Shown: piece after piece, positions 1 through 35,460 of the stretch
Position numbering within the stretch: the first letter of the stretch is position 1
How the letters are laid out: each line of letters begins with the position of its first letter
Assembly: GCF_949628215.1 (NCBI RefSeq)
Contig: NC_134281.1
Location: 15,014,501 to 15,078,500, forward strand
From: Phalacrocorax aristotelis
Lineage: Eukaryota > Chordata > Aves > Suliformes > Phalacrocoracidae
Direction of reading: 5' to 3'
DNA: 64,000 nucleotides
The notes under the pieces: model-generated
Told to the model about the DNA's origin: nothing
What the model saw: the letters and a program-made list of their open reading frames with translations, nothing else
Databases searched by the model: none
Position numbers and translations under genes: made by a program

Positions 1-1970
1 TTTTTTTTTTAAAGGTAACTTAACTCATACCTTGTTTTTAATTATAAATACCAGTGTCTGACTACTAAGTGACACAGTGAATATTTACCAGTGATCTTGA
101 CAATGTCTAATTACTGTTGCAGTCCTTTTATACTATTAACTTCTGTGCTTTACACTGTAGCAGTAAACCCAGATACAATTATTTGTAAAAGGTGGTACTT
201 TTTAAGATAATGGCAGATATGATGTTATCTGCCTTTCAGAGAATGATATTACTCCATAAGAATCACTGTTCCAGTTTTCAACTTTGTGCCTAGTAAGGGT
301 GAAAGTGACGCTACATTGTGTGTTTCAAGAACAATTTCATTGCTTTCTCAAGGGTAAGTTGTCGCATCTCTGAAGTCCAAAGTTCTTTCTATGAGTATAG
401 AAGAGAGAGCAGACTCGTCAGCCTGCCTGTGTGTCTGGATTCCTCCCTGGGAGAGCAATGGTATAGTTCTCCAGTTGGCCCTCAGTTTCCGCGATGCTCA
501 GCAAGGATGGCATTATCTGTTTTAATAGTATATGGTAATAGAAAGGGGTGTCTGATGTAGCATAATGGATTTCTGCAGTATGCACTTCTACTGGAAAAGT
601 TATGGGATATAATTATCTGAATTATTTCAGTTGGAAATCCACTGTTTCATTTGTTCTCCTTTAACTATTGTTGATTTTAGCCAATAATCAGTGGGTAGAT
701 TGAAATTTCAATTCTCCACGTCTGTTTTTGTCTATTTAAGAAGTTCTCAGCAAGAATTTCTTTAAAATGTCTATAATGAATTTCAAAATGATTGGGGCCT
801 CTATATGGGTGCCCTTCATAAATAAACGCAACAGAAAAGTAGTCCAGTACATAAGCCACATAAGACTCAAAGCACAAGGAGATATAAATTCCAGAAGAAT
901 GCTATCAGGCACAGACACATAAGTTACATACAAATATATGTGTATAAAATAATTTAATGAAGGATAGATGTGGGCACATATGTGGACACTGGACACTGAT
1001 ACTCTCTCTGGAGTAAGTTTCTCCCATATACAGCTCAGGCACACTGATGAACCAGGCCACAGGCTTTGTGTCTTGGCTTATCATACCTCTGTCTTTGCTA
1101 AGCTTTGAGTACTGTGTAGTTCTTGTGAGCACTGGATAATATTATACTTATGAAAAAAGCATGACTTGATTATAGATGAATTCTGAGTGTGCTGAAAACT
1201 TGGTGGGTTACTTTGCCTAGTTGACAAAATAGAGTCCTTCAGACAGCTGTTCTGAGGTAGTTAATGAGATGAGGAGTGTCTGGGAGGTGATGAGTGCTCT
1301 TTAATCAATTCTTCTACTGTTTTGCTCCTACCTTTCATTTCTTGCATGACAATGACCTTCACCAAGAAGACACAGTTAAAGTGCTACGACCACAGTGCTT
1401 AGCAGTGACATTACTTCTTTGCTCTGTTGGAACTTTGGATACTCTTTTTCACAACTGTGGAATTGAGGTCAGCTTTTTCAGGCTGACATTCTCTCTTCTC
1501 TTTTCTTGCATTGTATTTGCCATGGAGAACCCAAACTGATTTGTCATTAAACCTTGATTAAAGGTGTGGTTTTTGTATGGGCATGATTAACCTAGATGGT
1601 AGAAGTTGAGAACATCACATAACCTTCTTTCAAAAATAAGCTTCTGTGATTCACATCTACTGGGCAAGTCATACTACTGAAGTCACAATTTCATGTCTGC
1701 ATTCAAATATTATATTCAGACTTAAATTTCTGATTTGTTTTCACGTCTTTGAGTATTACATTTGGAAAGTTGATGACAGGTGAGTGCACGCAGGTGTAAG
1801 CAGTCTGTTCTGTCATTGCTTCTGTTCAGATTGACCGATAGTGTGCCCAAACAGAAAGAAAAAAAACGTGAGTTCCATTGTCCTTCAACAAGCTATTTGC
1901 AAAATAAAAATCTACGTAAGTTCAAAGTAGCTTGCTTTACTCAAATTCTTTTCCTGATATTTCTCTACAG
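1..1970 (+). other. IL17RD: IL17RD upstream intron (partial)
   Basis: This AT-rich stretch precedes the first recognisable IL17RD exon, and a polypyrimidine-type acceptor (ttctctacag) ends it at 1970. I see no exon, RNA gene or clear mobile element in it. The signal-peptide exon and promoter of IL17RD must lie upstream, because about 48 N-terminal residues of the usual 739-residue protein are missing here. Confidence 0.7.
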
Positions 1971-25063
<23,093 letters not shown>

Positions 25064-28000
25064 TACATCACAACATTGTTATGCATTGCCACTTTATCAA
25101 CAGCCTCTGTTTGTACTTTAACTACCACACTGTCTCAGCACTAAATCTACTTGAAGGAACAAAATACTCCCTGAAGATCTATTATTCCAAAGGGTGTTTG
25201 GTTTTTTTTATGGCCAGTAAACTTGAATCTGTTGGTCTATATGAAGTCTTTCATGATTTGAAAATGCAGCATGGAAAAAGAGATGAGAATACATTTCAAA
25301 ATTATTCCTATTACTAATTTGAATGTCATGATATTACACTGTTTACAGATGCCATAATTAAAAAATTAACTCTTTTTTTTCTAGAAATGATCTTGCAACT
25401 GAACATAAATAGCTTGGAACATTAAGCCGTAGTAAATTTTGTAGTCTAGCCTCTAGTTTTAAGTGCTGACATACTTGATGGCAGGAGTGTTGTAGTGAAT
25501 GAGAGCAGGCTTTTTTTCAGAAGCAAGATAAAATGCCAAAGGTGACATCAAGAAATGCTCCATCAGAAGAAATAGTTTTGTTTTAGAAATGTTTGAGCTC
25601 CTTTCCTGACAGTCTCCTCTCTTTCCCAAATGTTAATGTGTCTCAGTATTTAATTTCAGATAAGTGCATATCTCCCTCTTCTGTATGATTCTCCTACCTC
25701 TTCCCTACAATCTGGCTATGGTGACTCACAAATAGTACCATACTGAGCCTGAAGTATCATTTTTATAACAGACAAAAATATAGATCCTGCATATGCTGAG
25801 TGATACCATGGAAACCAAGTTTCCTGTTTTCTTCCTGGAAGGGCTAATATAAAGAATACCTCAGAGATGAGGGAGGAAGACGAAATTTTGTATTCTGGAT
25901 TTGTTCAGCCATGAGATCCGCTTTATAGCGGATTTTATATTCTCCTCCAAGGACAAAACCACCTGGGGTATAACAAGTTAAGAGAAGTGGTTAACGGGCA
26001 TGAGTACTTTGCTTTGTTTTGAGCCAACCAGTAAACAGAAGCCTATGAGTTATTTTGCAGTTATTTTTCACACTACTTAGATAGTATAATATTACTAGTG
26101 TTATATTAAAAAAAATTGCTAAAACTACAACTGGACATGTTTACCTAAAGACACAGAGCATGCACATCATTTCTTTTGCAGTGACCAGGTAGGTGTACCA
26201 TCATCCAGAACATCCCTGCTGTTTCCAAAGAGCAACTTTTCATAAGTAAAACCCATCTGTGTAACTGCAGTTCTAGGCACTATTATAATAAGCATAAGAA
26301 CAGCAAATAGCCAAGGACACCTTCTCAACGTGCCTTTACTAATTTTGCTCATGGAGTCAGATTCTGTCTCATTTAGCCTGTCTTTACATTCCACTAACAG
26401 GAGGTTACTTTAGGAATACATCAAGGGAGAGCTGAAACACCTCAAATATTCTCTTACTTTTGATAGATGAGAATTAGACATTGCTAACTGTTACATTTTA
26501 TTATCCATTTTAATAGCATGAGGTAAAACTATTAAACCAGGGATGATTTGGCTGAGTAGCTTTAAAGCTCCTGTTTTTGTTGGTTTGTTTTTTTTTTAGT
26601 CAGTTTATATTTAATAATTTGAATTTCCAAACAAAGTACTCTCAAAATTGTTGTCACATGTGGAGTAAGAAAGTGCTGTAACAATTATTTGAACAGAACC
26701 ATCAATGGCAGAATTCTGGCATGCTTTGCAATTGTAATATGGAATTCTGTGACAAACTAGATGTATGTGTCAGATTTGGAGGGCTTTGTCATTAATGTAG
26801 TGTTCCTTACTCTTCCTTTTTTCAGAATTTGAAATAACACTAACTGGAAAACCTCAAACTTAAGTAAGTTTTAGGTAGTTTTAAATACATAGTGAATCAT
26901 CTGAACTTTCAATTATGTTTTTGGTTTTGTTTTGGTTTTTTTTTTTTAATGCTGTGCCTTGGGCTGTACTGACAGCAAAATCCTTCATGTTTTCCTATTC
27001 TTTGAAGTTGAAAAATACCTGGGTCAAACTAGGCAGAAAAATACAGAGGTGAATGCTCCTCCACTAAATCCACCTGTGAAAGTACTTGATTCAGTGCAAT
27101 TCTTGCCATTTTACTAGAGAAGGAGTTTGGGTTGATAAGATGCAGGCAAAAATGTTACAAAATTTGTGTGCTGAAGAGCTGCTGTGCATAGAAATGCCAA
27201 AGCTGCAAAACATGAGGAGGAGGTAATGCCGCTTTCCTCCATGGAAAGTCCCAGCTCACATACTGTTGTTTTATGCTAAAGATTGGGTAGATTTCCTGGT
27301 TCTGTTAAATTCAATAGCAGAATTGGTATTACTTAATGGAATTAAGTTGTCATTTTGAGCTCTAAGAAAGCTCAGTTTTGAAAATGGATGAAGGCAGTTG
27401 CACAAATAATCACTTGTCATTAATGTTTTTATTTTCATTTCTTCAAAATTTGCTGTACAATCCTGCAAATCTTATTTTTTTAAATTATAAAAGGCCTATG
27501 CAGATGCCAATCAAATCTGTCGGGGGGTGGTGAAGAAAAGAAGAATTCCTTCATTCCTTCTTAGCGTAAGGTGGAAACAGCGTATTATGTGTCCTCAGAA
27601 GAAAGAGAATATAATTAATTGAAAGTATAGAGTAGGACAAACCCACACTTAAAATATACAGGATTGATAAAAGTCATACTTAATCTGATTTAGCATAATT
27701 TTTTTACAAAGCCACAGTGGTTTACAAAATTCGAAGAATACTGTGTATATTGAGATGCTGGAAGGACATAGTACTGAATTTGCAAGAACTCTGTTTTTTC
27801 CCCTCAAATGAGAATAACAGCAAAAATCCTTGTAAAAAAATATTTTTGAAACAAATACATTAATGCACATATTAGAGGTTAGCTTACTACTATTTTCAAA
27901 CATTAGTAAACTCTAAGTGGAATGTTAATGGTGAACGGATCCCTGTAATTTCTACTAGACTCAAATGTGTGGACACTGGTTGTTTTAAAGCGTATTTTCT

Positions 28001-28200
28001 GGGAGGGTGGAAAAAACATTGGAAAGCTGAAGGTTCAAGATATGGCGGTATGTTTAACATTTTGAATGATTAGTATAGTTGTTGCCATAATTTGTACCTG
28101 TACGTAAACACATCAACTGTTGAAAATAGAATGCAGCTGACATTTGCAGAAATAAAATTTTTATGATGCTATAATTTAGAAGGTAAATATAAAAATAAAA
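25064..28200 (+). other. IL17RD: Probable IL17RD 3'UTR
   Basis: About 3.1 kb of AT-rich sequence without a gene follows the stop codon. IL17RD transcripts in vertebrates have long 3'UTRs, and the first closely spaced AATAAA pair lies at 28151 and 28194. I see no transposon here. The true end could be earlier (ATTAAA near 25358) or later (AATAAA near 30093). Confidence 0.45.
28151..28199 (+). terminator. IL17RD: Candidate IL17RD polyadenylation signals
   Basis: Two AATAAA hexamers (28151-28156 and 28194-28199) are followed by a T-rich stretch (catttttgttcagtttttc), a usual arrangement for cleavage and polyadenylation. The assignment is by position and motif only. Confidence 0.4.
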
Positions 28201-31200
28201 CATTTTTGTTCAGTTTTTCATTTGGCTTTTCTTAATAGCATAAGAAGACTTGGCTTAAAAGTCCAATTGTTTTATCTAGAGCACTTTTAATGCAGTTACA
28301 CACACCACACAAATAACCAGACTCTCTAACTGCTGTTCATACTCTACATCTGGAAGTGAAACAGATATTTTGATCAGTGTTTAATATAGTCAAGAAACTC
28401 TAAGAAACTTTATTTTTCAATAACTTCAGTATTGGACAGACTGAGTCTGATTATTTTTTTTTAAATGAAACTGCCTTAATATGATTTTATGTAAATATTT
28501 TTCTTACATCCTCCTTGAAGGTCTACTAGCAGTACATGGTTCTGCAAGTCAAGTGAAACCTATCCATACCAACTACAAAACTATAATAACCTGGATTGGA
28601 TTAGTTTTATCAAAGAAGATGTAATAATTGCCGAAGATTTATGTGCTTTTTGTTTTCATCCAAGTGGATTTCAAAGCACTGTTCCAGTCAATGAACCTGC
28701 AAACTAATTTCAGGGATAAGCCTTGAAACCACTTGTATTCCTGATGTTGTTCAGGTACATGAAGGTTTCTATAATGGACTTCTGGTCTGGCACAACCAAA
28801 CTCAGAATGCTATAGAAAAATCTGTAATGAGTCTGTAAAACTTCTTGTTGTTGAAGACTTGAACTGCTTACTTAATATCAGATAGTTTGCATACACAATA
28901 GCTATGTTGAATTTACGGGATGATGTTTATAATCTGTATATCTGTTGTCTTCTTTGGGCCTGTATCCCACAATTCCTAATTCTGCTTCTATCACCAGGTA
29001 AATCAGAGACATTATGTAAGGTCACTAAGCATGTGAATAGTTGCATTAGTAATTCAAAAAAGAATTTGATAAGTTACTTCTCTGTATTTGAACTGGACTT
29101 TTCTAGAGGAGTGTTATCCATACATATATTCTGCAGTCCTAATCTCTGTATCCTCTGCCTTGGGCCCTGTACACAAGGGACTTTGTGGTTGAAAGAAAAT
29201 GGAAAGAAGTTATTGCTCTGGTTTTTATACCTTCAGTTTAAAACATGAGAACCCTTGGGATGCTTTCCTGATGTTTGGGAACTGTTGGCCAAAATTCTTA
29301 CACCTTGACAGTGTGGAAAGATATGCTTTGATACAAGGATGTGCATATGGAAAAACTGAAGGAAGTGAGCTCTCATTTTTTTTTTCTTCTTTTTTTCTTT
29401 TTTTTTGTTTATCTTGCATTACAATATTGTGGTGAATTGATACTGAAATCCCCCCCCCAAATCCCACACAACGACAATAACTTTTTGAGTTATAGTGAAA
29501 AACGTGCACTGCACACAATATGTGCATTCAAACTATAACTGGTCAGACCCGCATTATTTCTACAGGGTCAGAAGTTAAAGGCTGTGCTGTAGATCAGCTG
29601 AAGGAATTTTCTCCTCTATCTGCTATAAGTTATTTTAATTTACTTGCTATCATCTGTTGCTGTTTCTCAGACATAAAAATATTGAACAATGGACAATTTA
29701 TATCTTTCATAACAGGATAAAATTTCATTCTTCTCTTAGAACTATTTAATAATTCTGATTTACCGATCATGTTCATTTTTATGGGCAGGTCCACTGTTGA
29801 CAATGATTTCATATTTACAGCAGTCCATGGGAAAAGTAAAGATTGGTTGTATTGTCCTGCTCACACAAAGCAGAGAAAATGTTCTTTCCTTGGTGTCAGA
29901 TGTCACCTAGATGACCGGAAATTGAAGTGCTTGCCCATACCTACCTCAGGGTTGACAGCCTAGTCCTTAGTGATTTTGGTATTTTCATCCCATGCAGATA
30001 CTTTGGGAAGGCTGCGGCTTTGAAAAAATATAGCATGAAAATATGAAACGTTGGGGGGAGGAAGTTATATGTAATTGGATATAACAGTTTATAATAAACT
30101 GTTAATAGAGAGTTAAATAGTAAACATCAGTGCAAGAAGAAATTAACACCTGGAGAAATTTCTTCATCAATTAATAAAAAGATTTAATTCTTAATGGATG
30201 GGGTTCTGTAACACTGTAACAGTCAAGGTTGATTTACCACAGAAATCAAACTACCTTTTCTCCAGACTCTGCTTGTAGGTTCACAGGCCTGGACCATAGA
30301 TGGAAGATTGAACTAGCATGAGTGAGTGTATGGAATGCTGTCCTGTTGGGCTGCTGATTTAGTTGGAATTGTAACTATTTAGTTGCTACTGGTATGCAAA
30401 AAGATCTACTTGGAGAGAGGCAGTCTTGTTGGTTATATGAGACAGGTAAATTTACTTCATAATATTCTATAGAATTGGTATTTTTTCTCCACAGGGGAAG
30501 TACGCATCTGCGGTTTCACATGATTGTAAATGCTACAACCTGTGTACGCTGCCTGTGCAAATGCTGTATTAATCCTTTGACTGTAATTCAACACCAAATT
30601 GTTCACATAACTTGCTCTGAATTTTTGTAATAGCCAACCATGTTTATGATGAGATTTTACTCAACAAAAAATATCCGGCTACTGATAATCATAGTAAAAT
30701 TTCCCAGGGAATGTGACATTTCTTACTAATAGACATGGAACCCAAGATTATACAAAGGACCTGGGAGAGTGATTCCTGTATCAGAGTAAAGCAGCCTTTG
30801 GAGGCTACACTCTGCCTTTTATTGGAGTATTGACTATTGCCAACAACTGCGGACCAAGAGTCCTGTATTACCTTTGACAGTACACTAAAAATACAGATGG
30901 AAGCTAAAACCAGAAGTCACCTCTTCCATGGCTGAGAAAATTTTATTTCTAACCCAAGTACAGAGGATTAAGTTTGTCAAAAGGCTGGATGCCTAGCATA
31001 GCAAAAGGGAAAATTAAACACTTAGGGAATGGATTTGTTTTATTTATTTCTTACGCAGTTATAAAACTAAACTGTGTTTCAGGGAAAAAAGTTTCCTGAA
31101 GGATTTTACATCGAGGAAATAAGTGCCAAGAATATTTTTACTGCAGCTAGCTACTGCCTGGTGAAGGTAATCTACAGTGCAAATTGTGGAACAATAATCA

Positions 31201-34059
31201 CAATATACAAGGCTTTTTCAGTAACATTTTGTAAACCTTTTATGAATGCTGTGGCCACACCCTTTTTGGCAATGCTTTATTTCTCAGATGATTCAACCAA
31301 TTTCAGTGGGTCTGGTTATGAAATCAGATATTAACAATGTGAGTAGGACATATATCAGAGGAGTTGTTTGGTGTGTCACGAGTCAGATTTTTTTTTCCTC
31401 ACAAGCGCACAACTGGGGATATAAAGGCCATAAGCAAGTGTTTTTCTCATTTTACATGAGAAATGGACAGGAAATAGATCTACTTTGGGACAGAGATGAG
31501 GCTGGTGTTAGCTGAAGGCAGAATGCAGGGATTCATGTCTTAGTCTTGAGCTGTAATGGTGCTCTTTCAACAGTCTGTAACCAGTCAGTGTATTTGGTTA
31601 GAGATATTATTGTAGCTTTTGGAGTTTTGCAATAACCTGTGTGATAGAACAATCAACAGCATGCTGTTTGACGCTCCAGAGTTCTTTGGCACCACTGCAA
31701 CAAGTCATCTACTGATGGAGCATAGTGGGAAACAGGGTGGCACAGCAAGAATCACGAGAGAAGGAGGTAGATTTAGGGCAGACGTTGAGCAATGTGTTTC
31801 CTCTACAACATCCCATGGAGACCTCTGAGTTAGCTTAGGGCAGCCTTTTGATGGACTCTGCAGGGGCCCGTTTCAGCCCCATAGCACTCCTTGGTACTAC
31901 TCTAGGAGTGCATTGCTTGATGGGATCCTGGTTTGCAAGAATGAGTCCTTTATAATTTTGATGAAAATCAGGAGTGATTTCATTGCTGTCAGTTGCATCA
32001 TACTTATTTCAAAATAATTAAAAGTGAGAATAGAATTAGACCTACTTGTCTTTAGCAATCTCTAATATAGGGGATGTACCCAGAAAAGTCATTAGTCATC
32101 AACAGAAAGGAAACTGTCAGCTCTTTATTGTAGCTTTTGCAAACATGCCAAGGTGTGATTTAGGTGTTAGGAAGGAAATCACCATCTCTTTGCAGAATAG
32201 TTGGACAATGCTCAGCTACTGAGGGTGGAGTGAGAATAATAGTTACAGTGAACCAGGAAAGCAGGGCAGGATTCTTATTTCTAAACTTTACGTTCTCTGC
32301 TTAGACTGCCTTTAGATCTGAGAAGTACAGGTATATTTATTTGAATATTCCTGCTCTTACCCTTAAATTGGCTGGTTAAAAACAAACTTTTTAAAGTATA
32401 GCTGTCAAATATTACTGTATTTTAAGATAATGTTTTGGACTGAAGTAATAGTAAATTTAACACTTGCATTATATATTTTGTACACTAAAGAAAATTTAAT
32501 GCTTGTTAAGATTTAAAAACACTGAACAAACAACAATTGCAAGTTGCATTATATAGTTTTCATCTTAAAAATCAGGGATTACAAATTAGTCATCAATTTA
32601 AAAGTGTTAAATCTCCCCGGATAACATTTTTAGTTGGTGTGGTCAAGCAGATTCCAGTATGTTGTATAATTATAGAAGTTACATAAACAATTCTTCATTC
32701 TCTGTGTATGTAAGTAAGTGGAAATTTTGAGGGCACATAAAATAAACTAAAAGTTAAAGGTCTCTAAACAGAGCATCTTTTCCCATTTCCACATAATGAA
32801 TACCAAATTAAGCTTTAAAACATGTCTAAAATTGTCACTTCATTACAGGCATGCTAAGTCCTGAATAAAAAATGGGCAGGCACTTGCTGCCTATTGCAGC
32901 TCTGCTTTTGTAATAGGCTCCACTTTAGTGGCACTACCAAAGGAGGGGGTGGGATGTCTTTTCTTGGCAGCAGCTGTGATGAAGACTCCATCTTTCAGGA
33001 ATCTATTAGAAATAGTCAGACCTGAGCAGTCTCAGAAGATTTCTCCATTCTGCTCAGTATATTGATACTGCTGGGAGCCCAGGCCCTGTGTAGCTAACTT
33101 TGCCACAGGGCTGGATAAGCACCGGGTCCCCATAGACCTGTCTAATTTATGTGAATTGCTGCTTTAGGAACAGAAAAAAAGTAGTTGTGAAACTACTATG
33201 GCATCTCGATGGCTATTTGCCCATTGAATTGTCCCTAGTTAAAAAGAGTTTTTCACCTTAAGAACCTATTTCTGTAAATGTGGCTTTAATTCCAGAGTGT
33301 TTTCTTACTGTGTAAAGTGGAGTTCAGAGATTAGTTTAGTATCCCAAACCGAAGAAATTAAATGGAATTTAAGACATTTACTTAAAAAGAAACAAGGTCT
33401 GATGTCTATATGTCTGTGGCTATATCGCATTTCTAGTCTTAGCAATTTGAAAAAACTGAAAGATTAAATCTCACTGCAAGATGTTAGGTTTGAAAGCCTA
33501 ACTGTAGCTGAGAAACACAATTAATTATATTGTTTTAAAAGACACATTTCTGATGTCTGGGCCACAAGATGTGGTGAGCCACTTTTCATCTTTTATTATT
33601 GTTTTTCCATTGGCTGTTTTATGCTGGCAATACTACTCTTGGAAAAGACCTACATTTAATTTGAATTTGCATTTGTGTTCAGTGATGTAATTTTTAGTAT
33701 TTGTTATTATACTGAACTAGTGCCTGTAGACTTTGGTTACAGAAAATAAGATTATCTTTACCAGGCACAGTACAAACGCACACCGGAACGCTAGTACCTC
33801 ATCTAAAGAGCTCATAATCTACTTGCTTCCATTTTCACAACCCTATCTTTTTTTCCTCTGATCAATAGGGTTTCCTGGTGTATTTCCATACGTTTTTCCT
33901 CCAAAACAGACATGCCTGTTACCTTCTGTAAGTTATTTGTCACTACTTTGCCCAGGTTGCTGTTCTAATGGGACCTGGCCACTTGCTGTTAATCTTGTCT
34001 GAGGTTCCCAGCCTGGACCTGGTGCCATTTGCCTTTTTTTGGCCGGTCTTCCTCCTTGA
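28201..34059 (+). other. Intergenic region, no gene recognised
   Basis: AT-rich sequence between the presumed IL17RD end and the CpG island. It has a T-rich run at 29378-29408 and a C9 run near 29451. One exon-like open segment with splice signals lies at 31083-31166. I recognise no protein and no transposon. Confidence 0.5.
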
Positions 34060-35460
34060 CTGTTCTGAACACCAACGCGGCGGCGGGAGCGGAGCTTCCA
34101 GGGCGGCACAAGCCCTGCAGAGCCCGCGGCAGGGTCACCGGGAGCAGGGCGGGCTGCCGCTGCCCCTTCTCTCCTCCGGCGTCTCGGAGGTCCCCGCTTC
34201 CCCAGCCGGCAGGCGGAGGGCTCGGCGGTCGGTGAAGCCCGGAGCCCCGGGGAGAGGCAGGGGCCGGCCGGGGCACGCTGCGGAGGCACCTCGCCGGGGC
34301 GGGATTTCGGGAGGGACCCGGACGGTAGGAGCGGCGGGTAGTTGGGAAAGGTGGCAGCGGGTGCGAGCGGGGCGGGGCGGCGCGGAGTCGCGGGGCGGGC
34401 TCCGGGGGCGGAGAGGAGCGGGCTCCGGGGGCGGCACAGACACGCTTCTCCTCCCTCTCACCTCCCCTGACAGCCGCCGGGCCGGCCCTGGAACCCACCC
34501 CCCGCCCCACCCCCCCCCGCGTCCTCTCCGCTCCCGCCGCCGGCCAACGGCTCCCCCTGCTCGGCCCCCGGCGCCCTTTCTCGACGGCCGCCGCCGGGTC
34601 CTCGCCGGGCGGCAGCTCTGCGAGCCGCATGCCGGGAGCCGAGGAGGAGCAGGAGGGGGCGAGGTAAGGCGCTGTCCCTTGTGTCCGGGCTCTGCTTGGG
34701 GCCGGGCAGGGGGACGGCTGCCTGTCAGGGCTCGGGGGGCTCGGGGCCGCTGGAGGCGGTCAGGCCTGCGGGCACGGGGAGAGGCGGCCGTGGTGGGGCT
34801 GACCGCAGGGGTTGCGTTGTGCCTGCGGGGGGACCCGCCGCCCCTTACGGGACTCCACACGGAGCGGTAGTGGGGGTACCCCGGCGGTTCGAGGGAGGAC
34901 CCCCCCCCTCAGCTCCCGGTGGGTGTGCGGGGGGACGCGTCCTTCTCATCTCCTCGCCGCCGCCGCCCCCCGCGCCCCGCTCTGGCCATGACCCGGGGAG
35001 GGGGAGGTGGGAGTACTTCAGCGTCGGGGCTGTGCGCCGCCAGGGCCGGTATAACGCGAGCCGGGGGCGGCGGGCGGGACCCGCCGCCCCGCGGACCCCC
35101 GAGCTCCGCGGTGAGGAGCACGCTGTGAGGGTTGGGGGCGGCGGGCGCTTGACGGCTTCCTTTCAGGGCTCGACAGCCGTTTCGGGTTTATTTCTTTATT
35201 TTTTTAAAAGAACTTTTTACGCTTATTTAGTGACAAATCTTACACGAGTGTCCGTTTCGAAGGAAAACGCCGCGAAGGAAGGGCCGAAGCCTCAGGCGCC
35301 TGTTGCCTGCTTTGAAAACCGTCATTGTTATCACAAATAAGTTATTCCCCCGCTGCTTGTTTGGCTTGGCGAGTCGGAGAGCGGTCCCGCCGGCCTCCGC
35401 CGCTCGGCCCTGCCCGCGCCGCCGCCGTGGGGGGAGGAGGCGGTGGAGCTTCGCGGGCGA
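34060..35460 (+). promoter_or_regulatory. CpG island promoter
   Basis: The sequence turns abruptly from AT-rich to very GC- and CpG-rich for about 1.4 kb. It carries many GGGCGG-type boxes (for example 34370-34400) and then returns to AT-rich sequence. It contains a short ATG exon ending in gtaagg at 34663. This is typical of a vertebrate housekeeping or alternative promoter. Downstream on the same strand lies an exon with a matching phase, so I infer that transcription runs rightward, most likely for ARHGEF3. Confidence 0.75.
34629..34663 (+). CDS. ARHGEF3: Putative first coding exon of ARHGEF3 isoform
   Basis: An ATG in the CpG island opens a 12-codon acidic segment, MPGAEEEQEGA, and stops at a consensus donor (gag|gtaagg) in phase 2. 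The exon at 57185 begins with the single base needed to finish the codon (Arg) and stays open, which supports splicing. The Kozak context is weak (C at -3 and at +4). ARHGEF3 (XPLN) is a RhoA/RhoB guanine nucleotide exchange factor with several alternative first exons. The assignment rests on gene order downstream of IL17RD, not on a recognised protein match, and the 5'UTR start is unknown. Confidence 0.4.

Noticed and set aside
33968..34870. 300-codon open frame (plus strand) and long antisense frames of 213 and 241 codons
   Set aside because: They lie in the CpG island, where stop codons are rare by composition. The products are Arg/Gly/Pro-rich in all frames and cross the splice donor at 34663.
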